From Paenibacillus whitsoniae (lineage in GTDB: Bacteria > Bacillota > Bacilli > Paenibacillales > NBRC-103111): a DNA stretch of 64,000 bases. The notes beneath the pieces are model-generated. The model was not told the origin of the DNA. It saw nothing but the letters and a program-made list of their open reading frames with translations, and ran no database searches. Positions 1 to 10,334 of this stretch are shown in pieces. The stretch's first letter is position 1, and the number at the start of each line of letters is the position of its first letter. The stretch is from assembly GCF_003955665.1 (NCBI RefSeq), contig NZ_RXHU01000004.1, forward strand, positions 19,087 through 83,086, given 5' to 3'. The position numbers and the translations under genes were made by a program.

Positions 1-3000
1 ACAATACTGTCCGTACGACCGGATGCGTTCGCATTCGAATCGACCGCCATGTCGGAACCTTTGTTCTTGTAGGTAAGAGCATAGCCACTCGGCGTGATGA
101 ACTGAACAACGTAAGATCCCGGGACCAACTGATTGAACAAATAATTGCCGTTCGTATCTGTTGTCGTCGAAGCCAGCGGTGTCAATAAGTCATCTGCTGC
201 GAACAGCTTAACCGTTACGTTCTGTACGCCGGCCTCCGCCAGGTCCTGAATGCCGTTCATATTGGCATCGAGAAAAACCTTGTCCCCTAGTTGCGCCGGG
301 ATGTAGAAACCGGCATCCACCGTCAGGTCATTCACGACAGTTAACAAAGATACCGTGTGGCTGAATCCTGTAGTGAGATCACGGTCGGAATCCACGCTGT
401 CATCCGAGCCGACGTTAGCACGGCTTCCTTTATAGCCGGAAGGCACAAGGAATTTTACCTTATAGTTGCCAGTAAGCAAGAGGTTGGTAAAGAGATAATG
501 CCCGTCGACGTCAGTCGCCGTGGTTTTCAGCAGCGCATCGGTGTCGGCGTCATACAGTTCAACCGTTGCATTCGACATGCCCGGTTCTCCGGCGTCTTGA
601 ACGCCATTGCCGTTTCGGTCGTGCCAGACGAGATCACCGATCTTGCCAAGATAGAAGCCGGCATCGATCGTATTGTTCGTTTCGTCTGAACGCAGAACTA
701 CCGTATCGCTAAACCCGGTGATTGCATCCCCATCCGAGTCTCCGGAAGGTTCCCCTTGGTTTTTCACCGTTGGCTTGTACCCCACAGGTTTGATGAATTT
801 CACCTTATAAGTGCCGGGCACCAGGTTCGTGAAGCTGTAGTTCCCATTCACGTCTGTTGTCGTACTTGCAAGCGGTGAGATCAGATCAGCCGCAGCATAC
901 AGTTCGACTGTAACACCGCTTATGCCGGATTCACTAACATCCTGCCGACCGTCTGCATTATCATCAAGAAACACCTTATCGCCCAGTTGTGCCAGCTTGT
1001 AGAAGCCCGCATCCACCGTCAAGTCATTGACGACAGTCAGCAAAGATACTGTGTGACTGAATCCCGTTGTGAGATCGCGGTCGGAATCCACGCTGTCATC
1101 CGCACCGGCATTCGCCGGGCTTTCCTTGAAGCCGGCAGGCTTCAGGAATTTCACCTTGTAGTGAGCGGAGAGCAGCAGATTGGTGAAGAGGTAGTGGCCT
1201 CCTGCATCCGTCGTCATTGTGTTCAACAGCGCATCCGTATCAGCGTCATACAGCTCAACCGTTACGCCCGATAGCCCAGGCTCACCGGCATCCTGAATTC
1301 CGTTGGCATTGAGATCATGCCATACGATGTCACCCAGCGTACCATTCGTGAGCAGGAACAGCCCGGCATCCACTGTCGTATTGTTATCCTTCGACAACAA
1401 TGTGATGGTGCTCGTACGACCTGTTACCAGATCCGCGTCCGAGTCTAGCGTATCGTCTCCGCCTTGATCCTTCGAGGTCATGCCATATCCGTCAGGCGGC
1501 GCAAATTCTACGATATAACTGCCGGGATCCAGATTTGTAAACTGGTACAGCCCTGCCGGATCCGTGGTCGTTGATGCGATCGCGACGGCAGGCGCCGAAG
1601 CGTTATAGAGCTTCACCGCTACATCCGGCACACCGGGTTCACCCGGATCTTGAATGCCGTTCTTGTTCACGTCAAGGAACACTTTGTCTCCCAGACTTGC
1701 TGGACCATATACGCCTGCGTCGAAGGAATAGTCCCTGCCGCCGTCAACCAGCGTAATGCCGCTAACGACGGCCTCGCTATCCGTGCGCACGGTAAAGACG
1801 GCATCGCTGTCTTTGGTATCATCGGCGCCTTGATTGCTTGGCGAGAAGTACGCGTATCCCGCAGGACGTGTAAATTTGACGACGTAGTTGCCCGGCATTA
1901 ATCTCGTAAATTTGTAGTTGCCGCTGGCATCGGTCGTAGTCGTTTTAATAACCGTGTTCAGATCTCCCGCATCGTACAGTTTCACGGTTGCCCCGGCAAT
2001 GCCCGGCTCGCCGGCATCCTGTACGCCATTCCCGTTGCGGTCATGCCAGACCCGATCGCCGATCTCGCCGAGATAGAAGCCGGCATCGATGGAGTTGTCC
2101 GTTTGGCCCGAGGTAAGCGTGACGGTATGACTGAAGCCCGTTGTCTCATCCCGATCGGAATCCTTGGCATCGTCTCCGCCTTGATCCTTGAGCGTCGGCT
2201 TGTACCCCGTAGGGTTAAGGAATTTTACTTTATAATTGCCAGGGTCTAAATTCGTAAAGCTGTATTTGCCGCTGGCATCGGTCGTCGTCGTCCCACCTGG
2301 AAGCGGCGTCGTTAGATTCGCTGCATCGTAGAGTTCGACCGTTACACCGCTAATGCCCGGTTCCCCGGCATCCTGTATGCCGTTCGCATTAAGATCTTCC
2401 CACACAAAATCGCCAATGGAGCCTTTCGTATAAATGCCGGCATCCAGCGTCATGTCCGTTTCTCCGCTACCAAGCGTTTTGTTCACGCGATAGGTACGAG
2501 TAGCGGTGTCATACAACGTAAAATCGCTGTCCTTGGTGTCATCTCCCTGATCGTTCGGTGAGAGATAATAGCCGCTAGGCATCACGAATTCCACTGTGTA
2601 ATCGTCCGGAGGCAGGTTCGGGAACTCATAATAGCCCGGCTTGCCAGAGATATGATCGTTGAACGTGCGCGTATACGAATAAGGGGTCGAGAGATCGACG
2701 CCTTTATACAGGTTAACCAGAACGCCGTTAAGACCGTTCTCCCCTGCCTCCTGAATGCCGTTCGCGTTCGTATCAAGCCAGATAAAATCGCCTAGATTGC
2801 CGGTTCCAGCCGGATCCGTATTTTGAACGAGGAAGCCGACTTTAATCGGTTCCGACGGGAGGAATGCTTGCGGACCGCCTTCATCCGGATACGTCGCACC
2901 GTAGCCGAAGGAGTTCCACGCAATCTTGTTTCTCGGCGCGTTCACCGGCGCACGCATATCCCATTCCAGCGTGACCGATTCGCCTTGATTCAAGGTAATA

Positions 3001-5393
3001 TTGCCAAAATCAAACTTAAGTGCCGTCACCGTTGTAATATCCGCCGGCACCGTTGTCGTCCAGTTGCTGTGGTGTGTCCGGTGCAATGGATCGGTAAGGT
3101 CGCCTAGATCTGGCGTATTCGATGTAGAGTAGTACACCTTGATCTGTGGATCAAGTGCCGCTCCGCCCGGTCCCGTTACCTTATTCACCAGATACGGCCG
3201 CCAGTCAGAGTTTCGCGGGTTGGTGTCTATAACGCCGATATCGCTAATGCGCGGCAGCTTATCGATAATGACAATGTTGGAAATCGGCCCATTGGAGTCG
3301 GTGTTGCTCACCACTAACTGGTACATCGCTTTCCCGCCGGGCAGCGTCACGCCGTTCGCCGGGTATTTCGTGAACACGCCGTCCAGCTCCCCTTTTACCC
3401 ACTTGACCGATTCAAGGGAACCAGAGAACTTCACGTAGACATTTGCCGTGGATGTCACAAACTTATGCGTAGCCGCATTGTTGTCCCGATCATCGGTCGT
3501 GTCGTCAATCGTCGTCCCTTTGTAATCATCCGTAACCGCCGTCGTGGCAAACATCGTGTTGCCGAAGCTGCCGTTCGGCGCTCCATGCTTCACTGTGCCT
3601 TTAACGGTCACGTCGATGTACTCGCCAGGGAGGAGCACCGCACTTGCAAACGTCCACAGCTTCGCTTTATACGTCGTCGAACCGATGGCCTTATCGTATT
3701 GCGTAGCTACAGGAGCCATATCCTTTGTGGTGACATGCGTCTGATCGACGCTGACTACCGAGTAGTTGTCCAGCTTATCCTCCGGGAAAAAATCCAGAAT
3801 CTCCGGCGCCGTCAGATTGCCTGTCGCGAACGGATGATTTTGCACTCTCAGCTTGTACGTGACTGTATCGCCTTCCCGCACCGATGCCGAGCCGACAACC
3901 GATTTCTCGGCAACGACCCATGGCTTAGGATCGACAACCTTGATTACCACGCTGTCATTGCTGGTCAGGGGAGTCGCCCCATACGCTGCGTTCAGAGTAG
4001 CCGTGTTCGTAATCATGCTGCCCACCGGCACCGCCGCACTTGCATGGTCGACGCTAAGCAGCGTCCCGTTCACGCCAATGTCTGAAGCGATGCGGAATCC
4101 GACCGGCACCGCGCCGAACACCCAGCGCACTTTGGATACGTACTGTCCGCCCCCCAGGCCGAGCGCAGACACATCCAGCGTCTGATTGCTGCTCGTGCTA
4201 AGGCTTGTCCCTCCAGCCCAGTCATACCAAGTATTCACCTCGTTAAGCTGGTATTGCACTGTGACGTTAACGTTCGTGTTATTGGTATAAGAGCCTGTCG
4301 ATACACTCGTCAAATCGATCTGTTTCGGAATCGCATCTTCAACCGCAATCGTGTCCAGATCGACGTTCCCTTGGTTGCCAAAACCGTTGATCTTGTACTG
4401 CACGGTTTGTCCCAGTGCGTACTCGTCGTTGTTTTGACGGGAATCCTTGTTGATTCCGTAAATGCCCGGTGTCGCCGCGGCAAGCTGGTGAGTGGCTGTG
4501 GCCGTATTCGTCACCAAGGCTGTGCCGGTAAGCGATGTCCCTGTAGCATAAACGGAGTTGGTGACCGTATCACCGACATGAAAGGTCGTACTCGGATAGC
4601 TCAGTACTACGTTGTACGAGACGTTCTGTCCTGCATTCAATACCGGCAAATCCCAATAGACGCTGCCGTATACGGAATTGTACACCCCGCCAGCGGAAGC
4701 CGAGACGAAAGCAGCGCCAACAGGCAAGGTGTCAAACACGCGAACATTCTGAATGTTCGTTCCGCCCAGCGCGCTGTTTCCCTGCAGGTTCACCTGATAC
4801 GTGACATTGCTGTCCAGAATTGGATCAACGACAGGAGACACTTTGCTTTTGGAAATCGACCAGTCAGCCCCATTCACCTGAGCCGTAACGATCGGCGCCG
4901 TCGAAGATACCAGCGTACTGTTATCCGCTTTAGCCGTAGCCGTATTCTGAGCCGTATCTCCTTGCTGCGTCGTGCCTGATTTGAACTTCGTTTTTAGCTT
5001 GAGTACACCTGTCTTCCCGGCAGCAAGCGGCGTTACCATTACAAACTTAACCGTACCCGGTGTACTGGTATCGACGCTGGCCACATCGGGTGTCGTATCC
5101 ACGCCTACATAATCCAGCGCAGCAGGCAAAACATCCGTGATCACCATGTTGACCGCATCGTCCGTTGTGCTCGGATTCGCATACTTGATCGTATACGTAA
5201 TCGTTTCACCCGGCAATGCCGTCGTCTTGTCGACTGTTTTCTCAAGCGTCAGAGAAACTGCCCCTGCAGCCGAAACAATGAAGTTGTAATAGGGCAAGAC
5301 AGAGAGCGATATGGCCAGCATCAGGAACAGCACTCTTTTACCAATCGATAAAAGGTTGCGTCTGCTGCTCGGCGATCGCCGCATTCTTCTCAT
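1..5393 (-). CDS. Giant cell-surface protein with DUF11 and SdrD_B repeats (3' end beyond window)
   Basis: Reading the minus strand from ATG at 5393 gives about 1797 uninterrupted codons that run off the left edge. Residues 1-43 look like a signal peptide (basic start, hydrophobic FLMLAISLSVLPYY). About five DUF11-type repeats follow to residue ~860 (first begins SLTLEKTVDKTTALPGETI). Then come eight SdrD_B/Cna-B-like modules of ~117 residues, each opening like LGDKVFLDVNKNGIQDPGE, with Asp/Asn-rich calcium-type loops. GGGGGAG lies 6 nt before ATG 5393; an in-frame ATG at 5420 is possible but has no good ribosome site. Such modules form extended stalks or adhesins outside the cell. Any anchor (SLH or sortase motif) would be in the missing C terminus. 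Two successive module pairs are near-duplicates at DNA level. Role as adhesin or matrix protein is inferred. Confidence 0.85.
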   Translation of the reverse strand, partial: MRRMRRSPSSRRNLLSIGKRVLFLMLAISLSVLPYYNFIVSAAGAVSLTLEKTVDKTTALPGETITYTIKYANPSTTDDAVNMVITDVLPAALDYVGVDTTPDVASVDTSTPGTVKFVMVTPLAAGKTGVLKLKTKFKSGTTQQGDTAQNTATAKADNSTLVSSTAPIVTAQVNGADWSISKSKVSPVVDPILDSNVTYQVNLQGNSALGGTNIQNVRVFDTLPVGAAFVSASAGGVYNSVYGSVYWDLPVLNAGQNVSYNVVLSYPSTTFHVGDTVTNSVYATGTSLTGTALVTNTATATHQLAAATPGIYGINKDSRQNNDEYALGQTVQYKINGFGNQGNVDLDTIAVEDAIPKQIDLTSVSTGSYTNNTNVNVTVQYQLNEVNTWYDWAGGTSLSTSSNQTLDVSALGLGGGQYVSKVRWVFGAVPVGFRIASDIGVNGTLLSVDHASAAVPVGSMITNTATLNAAYGATPLTSNDSVVIKVVDPKPWVVAEKSVVGSASVREGDTVTYKLRVQNHPFATGNLTAPEILDFFPEDKLDNYSVVSVDQTHVTTKDMAPVATQYDKAIGSTTYKAKLWTFASAVLLPGEYIDVTVKGTVKHGAPNGSFGNTMFATTAVTDDYKGTTIDDTTDDRDNNAATHKFVTSTANVYVKFSGSLESVKWVKGELDGVFTKYPANGVTLPGGKAMYQLVVSNTDSNGPISNIVIIDKLPRISDIGVIDTNPRNSDWRPYLVNKVTGPGGAALDPQIKVYYSTSNTPDLGDLTDPLHRTHHSNWTTTVPADITTVTALKFDFGNITLNQGESVTLEWDMRAPVNAPRNKIAWNSFGYGATYPDEGGPQAFLPSEPIKVGFLVQNTDPAGTGNLGDFIWLDTNANGIQEAGENGLNGVLVNLYKGVDLSTPYSYTRTFNDHISGKPGYYEFPNLPPDDYTVEFVMPSGYYLSPNDQGDDTKDSDFTLYDTATRTYRVNKTLGSGETDMTLDAGIYTKGSIGDFVWEDLNANGIQDAGEPGISGVTVELYDAANLTTPLPGGTTTTDASGKYSFTNLDPGNYKVKFLNPTGYKPTLKDQGGDDAKDSDRDETTGFSHTVTLTSGQTDNSIDAGFYLGEIGDRVWHDRNGNGVQDAGEPGIAGATVKLYDAGDLNTVIKTTTTDASGNYKFTRLMPGNYVVKFTRPAGYAYFSPSNQGADDTKDSDAVFTVRTDSEAVVSGITLVDGGRDYSFDAGVYGPASLGDKVFLDVNKNGIQDPGEPGVPDVAVKLYNASAPAVAIASTTTDPAGLYQFTNLDPGSYIVEFAPPDGYGMTSKDQGGDDTLDSDADLVTGRTSTITLLSKDNNTTVDAGLFLLTNGTLGDIVWHDLNANGIQDAGEPGLSGVTVELYDADTDALLNTMTTDAGGHYLFTNLLLSAHYKVKFLKPAGFKESPANAGADDSVDSDRDLTTGFSHTVSLLTVVNDLTVDAGFYKLAQLGDKVFLDDNADGRQDVSESGISGVTVELYAAADLISPLASTTTDVNGNYSFTNLVPGTYKVKFIKPVGYKPTVKNQGEPSGDSDGDAITGFSDTVVLRSDETNNTIDAGFYLGKIGDLVWHDRNGNGVQDAGEPGMSNATVELYDADTDALLKTTATDVDGHYLFTNLLLTGNYKVKFLVPSGYKGSRANVGSDDSVDSDRDLTTGFSHTVSLLTVVNDLTVDAGFYIPAQLGDKVFLDANMNGIQDLAEAGVQNVTVKLFAADDLLTPLASTTTDTNGNYLFNQLVPGSYVVQFITPSGYALTYKNKGSDMAVDSNANASGRTDSI

Positions 5394-5645
5394 ACATTGC
5401 TCCCCCAAATCTGTCGACATGAGCCGGCCATGTATGTTCTTTGCAAAAATAGTCCACACTCATGCCTTACCATAAAATAGATCAACCATTCTTCTTATGG
5501 CACCAGGTAAACCCTCTATCGCCAACACATCGGCAACTTTTTTCGACAAATCCCCCCCGCACAAAAGTGTTTACCTTGTAAAATTTTGTCATAAAAAGAA
5601 CCTTTTCTAGCATATCATAGGGACCTAGACAGAACCTATACAACT
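5394..5645. other. Intergenic region upstream of the surface protein
   Basis: About 250 AT-rich bases between the surface-protein start and the terminator of the rhamnosidase gene. It must hold the minus-strand promoter of the surface protein, but I could not pick a convincing -35/-10 pair. A C-run (5551-5557) and several A/T runs are the only visible features. Confidence 0.4.
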
Positions 5646-5680
5646 AAAAACTCCCTGTTCCGCAAATGGAAAGGGAGCTT
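5646..5680 (-). terminator. Rho-independent terminator of the GH78 gene
   Basis: On the minus strand, CTCCCTTTCC pairs with GGAA-c-AGGGAG (5651-5677, one bulge, six-base loop), followed by a T-run at 5650-5646. It lies just downstream of the rhamnosidase stop. Confidence 0.8.
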
Positions 5681-5699
5681 GATCTTCTTCTATGCGTTC

Positions 5700-8396
5700 T
5701 CAATATGGATAGGTAAAACGATAAGTACCGGAACCAATCGAAACACAAACGCCATTAACTGTTTCTTTATGGGGCAATGCTCCAGAAATTGCAGTCAATC
5801 CGATACCGCTCTCTCTGACTGAATTCATGTTTGCCCCAGGCAGTGTTATCTCTGCCGTCGTATTGACCGGAATACTTACCTGAACCTCAGCTACGCCGCT
5901 TGTAATGTTCCACTGGGATTCAATTTTCCCATATGGAGACTCAAACGATGCATTCGCTGAAGTCAATGCCCCTTCAAAATGAGGTTGAATCCGAATGCGC
6001 TTATAGGCCGCTGCTGTTTCATCCATTTCCAAGCCAGCGATATATCGATACATCCATTCTCCAATCGCGCCATAGGCATAATGATTGTACGAATTCATAT
6101 CGTCGCTCCAAAAGGAGCCGTCAGGCTTAATGCCATCCCAATGCTCCCAAATCGTTGTGGCTCCTTTGGATATAGCGTACAGCCAGGAAGGATACGTCTC
6201 CTGAAGGAGGAGCTTAACAGCTGTTTCATGGTATCCGTTTTCCGACAACGCTAAGCAAAGATAAGGAGTGCCAACAAAGCCAGTGTTCAAGTGATAGCCG
6301 CTGCCTATAACCAACATGTTTAGGTCACTAGCGATAAGCCTACGTTCCTCTTCCCTTACCAATCCGAATACAAGCGGCAAAATTTGTGCAGTCTGGGTCT
6401 GTGCCTTCATTCGTCCTTCCGAAGTAAGGAACGTTTCGCGGAAATTCGCGATGATCCCGTCCAATAAATTACTGTATTCGCGCGCATCCTCTTGCTTGCC
6501 CAGCACCTTTGCCGTATCACGAAGAATGCGAGTCGACAGCGCATAATAGGAAGTTGCTACCAAATCAACCGGCGTAGCTCCGAAGTAGCTGCCTTCATGC
6601 GCATCCAGCGCCAGCCAATCTCCGAAGTGGAAGCCTGTGTTCCACAAGTGTTCACTTTCTCCTTGACTCCGAATAAATTCAACCCATGCCTTCATACTGC
6701 TATACTGCTCCGCCAGTAGTCGCTCGTCTCCATAAACAAGATAGACCGTCCACGGGCAAACAGTCGCCGCATCGCCCCATGCCGAAGAGGTATACGTCTT
6801 ATCTCCCCACATTGAAGAGATATAATCTTCAAGCGCATTTGGAATGACAAATGGAACGCTGCCGCTTTGCCGTTGATCAGCCTTCAAGTCGCGAAGCCAC
6901 TTGGTAAAGAAAGGCCCTACGTGGTAATTGAAGGCTGCCGTCCGGATGAATACCTGGGCATCGCCCGTCCAACCGAGCCTTTCATCGCGCTGCGGACAGT
7001 CCGTTGGCACATCCAGGAAGTTGCCGCGCTGCCCCCACACGATATTTCGCTGAAGCTGATTCACCATGGGATCGGAGCATTCAAAATGACCCGACCGCTC
7101 CATGTCGGAATGGATCACCTCTGCCGTGAAGCTATCAAACAGACACTGATCCTCTACGTCCGGGAAACCTTCTACTTTTACATAGCGGAATCCTTGAAAC
7201 GTAAAGTATGGCGCATACGATTCAGTTCCTTCGCCTTTAGCAACATATTCAATCGTTGCTTTGGCTTTACGGAGATTGGCGGTGTAGAAATTACCTTCCC
7301 TATCCAACACTTCCGCATGCTGCAAGCGAATCCGGGTACCGGCAGGCGCCTCCACGGTAATGCGAATCCGCCCTACCAGATTTTGTCCCATATCGAGCAC
7401 CAGCTCTCCCATAGGAGTGCGGATGACTTTCACGGGATGAATCGTTTCGGTGACGCGGCAGGGCCAATTTTCTTGCGCAACCAATTGGGTTAGAGGCAAC
7501 TCTGCAAGCGTAACGGGCTTCCAATCCGCATCTGGATAATCCGCTTCGCTCCATCCTTCCTTCTCCAATCGGGCGTCATAAATTTCTCCTGCATATAATT
7601 CGGATAGAAGGATCGGGCCTGTTGAACACTTCCAACTCGAATCGGAAACGACCCATTGCTGCGAGCCGTCTTCGTACTGAATGTGCAGCTGCAAGAGCGC
7701 CGCCCTGCGGTCGCCGTAAATGTTCCTTTTGCTGAGCCAAGTCAGCTCTCCCTTGTACCAGCCATCACCGAGTAAAACACCTATTCCGTTCGCTCCGCTT
7801 TGAAGCTGTGCAGTGACATCGTAGGTTTGATACTGATGGCGAGTAGTATAGCTAGTCCAACCCGGAGCCAGCAGCTCGTCACCAACACGGTGTCCGTTCA
7901 TATACAGCTCGTAGACCCCAGCGGCTGTCGCATAAATACGGGCCGAACGAATCCCCTTTCCCGCCTCGAACCGATTGCGCAGCATAAAGACCTCTTTGGC
8001 ATGCGGATCGAGATCATTCGAATCCGGAGTAATCCACTGGGCTTTCCATTCGCCCGCCTCGAGTAACCCGGTTTCCCACCAAGTCGGTTCGCTCCATGCA
8101 GACTCCCGATCGAAGCCGTCCCATACCTTTACCCGGTAATGGTAACGTGTGCAAGAATGCGTCTCCGGGCCGGCATACGCCACCTGAATGGACTGCTCCG
8201 TATCGATGCGTCCGGAATCCCACCACAAGGATTCAAAATCGGCATTCGGACCGGCAACCTGAATCTGATAAGCCTGTTGAACCGTACCGCGGCGTTCTGA
8301 GATGATTTTCCATCCTAATCGCGGTGCTTTCAAATCCGTCCCAAGCAGATTGGCTCTATATTCACATGTCAATGATCCCACTCGTAATTCTGTCAT
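5700..8396 (-). CDS. Alpha-L-rhamnosidase, glycoside hydrolase family 78
   Basis: 898 aa, no signal peptide, so probably cytoplasmic and acting on imported rhamnosides. Order: N-terminal Fn3-like and beta-sandwich domains (about 1-310), concanavalin-like rhamnosidase domain (310-430), alpha/alpha six-hairpin catalytic domain (430-790), C-terminal beta domain. The family signature DCPQRDERLGWTGDAQ is at 466-481 and contains the expected general-acid Glu (472) and Asp 479. TIWEHWDG further on carries the second carboxylate. These enzymes release terminal L-rhamnose by inversion. GGAGG lies 10 nt before the start. The gene is divergent from a sensor kinase/regulator pair, and an ABC importer lies beyond, which supports a rhamnose-containing oligosaccharide as substrate. 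Confidence 0.95.
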   Translation of the reverse strand: MTELRVGSLTCEYRANLLGTDLKAPRLGWKIISERRGTVQQAYQIQVAGPNADFESLWWDSGRIDTEQSIQVAYAGPETHSCTRYHYRVKVWDGFDRESAWSEPTWWETGLLEAGEWKAQWITPDSNDLDPHAKEVFMLRNRFEAGKGIRSARIYATAAGVYELYMNGHRVGDELLAPGWTSYTTRHQYQTYDVTAQLQSGANGIGVLLGDGWYKGELTWLSKRNIYGDRRAALLQLHIQYEDGSQQWVVSDSSWKCSTGPILLSELYAGEIYDARLEKEGWSEADYPDADWKPVTLAELPLTQLVAQENWPCRVTETIHPVKVIRTPMGELVLDMGQNLVGRIRITVEAPAGTRIRLQHAEVLDREGNFYTANLRKAKATIEYVAKGEGTESYAPYFTFQGFRYVKVEGFPDVEDQCLFDSFTAEVIHSDMERSGHFECSDPMVNQLQRNIVWGQRGNFLDVPTDCPQRDERLGWTGDAQVFIRTAAFNYHVGPFFTKWLRDLKADQRQSGSVPFVIPNALEDYISSMWGDKTYTSSAWGDAATVCPWTVYLVYGDERLLAEQYSSMKAWVEFIRSQGESEHLWNTGFHFGDWLALDAHEGSYFGATPVDLVATSYYALSTRILRDTAKVLGKQEDAREYSNLLDGIIANFRETFLTSEGRMKAQTQTAQILPLVFGLVREEERRLIASDLNMLVIGSGYHLNTGFVGTPYLCLALSENGYHETAVKLLLQETYPSWLYAISKGATTIWEHWDGIKPDGSFWSDDMNSYNHYAYGAIGEWMYRYIAGLEMDETAAAYKRIRIQPHFEGALTSANASFESPYGKIESQWNITSGVAEVQVSIPVNTTAEITLPGANMNSVRESGIGLTAISGALPHKETVNGVCVSIGSGTYRFTYPY

Positions 8397-8471
8397 TTGT
8401 ACAGTACCTCCGTTAATTTTAGTTCCGGCACCACATGCTTGCTAAACCTATCTTACTCCCACACGGAGTAC

Positions 8472-8497
8472 ATTAACTTTAGCGGTTCTGGTATACT
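8472..8497 (+). promoter_or_regulatory. Divergent promoter region with candidate regulator site
   Basis: TATACT at 8492-8497 is a plausible -10 for the sensor kinase, with a poor -35 (TACATT, 17 nt upstream). On the other strand TAAGAT (8455-8450) could be a -10 for the rhamnosidase gene. ATTAACTTTAGC (8472-8483) lies at the -35 position of both and recurs almost exactly at 16680-16691, before the binding-protein gene of the same locus. Poor -35 boxes fit activation by the AraC-type regulator. This is inference. Confidence 0.45.
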
Positions 8498-8530
8498 ATC
8501 TTTAGATGTTTGGAGGCAGGAGGACGATCG

Positions 8531-10330
8531 ATGCTTTTTCGCACCATTAGAACCAAGCTGTTTTTTGTATTTTTGGCCATCTCGGTCATTCCTGTGTTTA
8601 TTATCACGTACATCTCCTACAATTCGTATACAAAACTAGTTGGCAAACAGGTCTCGCTCGTCGCCTCGAATACGGTCAGCAATACGGTCGAACGGATCGA
8701 TAATATCTTTCAAAATATTGACCGCATTACACTCAGCTTTCAACAGTTCTCTACCCAGCCTGGTGCCATCACGGTATCGCAGGAACTGAATAAATTGATC
8801 AATAAGCCGAATATCGATCAATATGATTTCTTTCTGGCTCGGACAAGAATGCTCTTCTTTTTTAATAATCTGGTTCTGAGCAACAGTTACCTAAATGGGA
8901 TTTATATATTTCTTCCGAGCGGGAATGCGATCAGCTACGGCAACGGGACCGATCTCGCGATCAATTATCAGCCGATTGAAGATGAATGGTATAAGCAAAC
9001 CCTGCAAAAAGGCGGCGGACTGTATATCAGCGATACCGATACCAAGCCTTTTATCATCAATGCCAAGCCTTCCATTACATTTTCACGTGCACTTTACGAT
9101 CCGGATACTCGGCAGCTCCTGGGTGTACTCATGCTGGATTGCGATCTGAACATTTTTAAAGGGATCGATAAAGACATTGTTCCGAATATCACGAACATGT
9201 TCCTTGCAAACGGGAAAGGCAAAATCCTGTACGATAATTCGAAAAGCCGAATCGGTCAAATGATTCCCGATGACCTCAAGGCATTGATGACGGAGAACCC
9301 CGATGGAACGGTTGAGCAAACCCGCGGCGGTACGTTATCCGTCATCAAGCCGTTTCCAGACAACGACTGGCGGATCATCGCCTCCCTGTCCTTGAACGAG
9401 CTCTATAAACAATACGGCGTTTCACAACGGTTGATTATTTATATCGCGCTCTCGTGCGCCGTTATTTTTCTTCTGCTGTCCGTCGTTCTGTCAGGACTGA
9501 TTACGAAGCCGATTATCGAACTAAGCAGGCTCATGCGAAAAAATAAATCCCTGCATTTTGTAACAACCAAAAAGCATCTGGAACGTGACGACGAGATTGG
9601 GATTCTATACATGGAATATAACAAGATGATCAAAGATATTGATCTTTACATTAAAGAAAGCTATCAAAACAAGCTGATCACCTTGGATTCCCAGATGAAG
9701 GCTTTGGAAGCGCAAATCAACTCGCATTTTTTGTATAATACCTTGGAGGCCATTAACAGCATCGCCGAAATCGAAGAGGTCGAGAGCATCTCGATCATGA
9801 CCAAAGCGCTCGGGGATATGTTCCGTTACAGCATTAAGACAGAGAGCGAGCTTGTCGCGGTTGAGGACGAGTTGGCGCATGTGAACAACTACTTATCCAT
9901 TCAAAAGATTCGTTTCGAGCACAAGATCGACTTTCACTTCTACATCCAAAGCGATTTATATGCTATGCGCATTCTGAAGCTTATACTGCAGCCTGTGATT
10001 GAGAACGCGTTATATCATGGACTGGAGAAAACGAGGAACAAAGGTACGATCGCCATAACCGGTTATACCTCCAACGCGCACATTATTTTTGAAGTCACCG
10101 ATAACGGGGTTGGGATGTCGGAGGAACAATTGAGTGAACTCCAAAAGCTGTTAAGCGAACCTCCCGAATTCCATGAGCTTGGTCAAAGAAACAAGCGCAG
10201 TATCGGACTCAAGAACGTACATTCCCGAATTGTTCTTTATTATGGAGTCGGCTATGGATTAACTTTGGAAAGTGAAAAAGATAAAGGAACTAAAGTCACC
10301 ATTACTGTTCCGAATATTTTTCAGGAGTGA
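8531..10330 (+). CDS. YesM-like sensor histidine kinase
   Basis: 599 aa from ATG 8531, chosen because AGGAGG (8518-8523) sits 7 nt upstream; the TTG at 8510 is not needed. Two membrane segments (about 7-29 and 303-327) flank an extracellular sensor domain of ~270 residues. A HAMP linker follows, then a His_kinase domain with phospho-acceptor His399 in NSHFLYNTLEAINS, and a HATPase with N-box QPVIENALYHG and G-box DNGVGM. This is the YesM/LytS class that pairs with AraC-type regulators to sense extracellular sugars. It ends 4 nt before its regulator. Likely ligand: a rhamnoside or rhamnogalacturonan fragment, possibly through the neighbouring binding lipoprotein (inference). Confidence 0.92.
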   Translation: MLFRTIRTKLFFVFLAISVIPVFIITYISYNSYTKLVGKQVSLVASNTVSNTVERIDNIFQNIDRITLSFQQFSTQPGAITVSQELNKLINKPNIDQYDFFLARTRMLFFFNNLVLSNSYLNGIYIFLPSGNAISYGNGTDLAINYQPIEDEWYKQTLQKGGGLYISDTDTKPFIINAKPSITFSRALYDPDTRQLLGVLMLDCDLNIFKGIDKDIVPNITNMFLANGKGKILYDNSKSRIGQMIPDDLKALMTENPDGTVEQTRGGTLSVIKPFPDNDWRIIASLSLNELYKQYGVSQRLIIYIALSCAVIFLLLSVVLSGLITKPIIELSRLMRKNKSLHFVTTKKHLERDDEIGILYMEYNKMIKDIDLYIKESYQNKLITLDSQMKALEAQINSHFLYNTLEAINSIAEIEEVESISIMTKALGDMFRYSIKTESELVAVEDELAHVNNYLSIQKIRFEHKIDFHFYIQSDLYAMRILKLILQPVIENALYHGLEKTRNKGTIAITGYTSNAHIIFEVTDNGVGMSEEQLSELQKLLSEPPEFHELGQRNKRSIGLKNVHSRIVLYYGVGYGLTLESEKDKGTKVTITVPNIFQE

Positions 10331-10334
10331 GCCT

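Noticed and set aside
3465..4979. Several plus-strand frames of 100-240 codons opposite the surface protein
   Set aside because: The minus strand is continuously open and domain-bearing; the plus frames are Arg/His-rich shadows.
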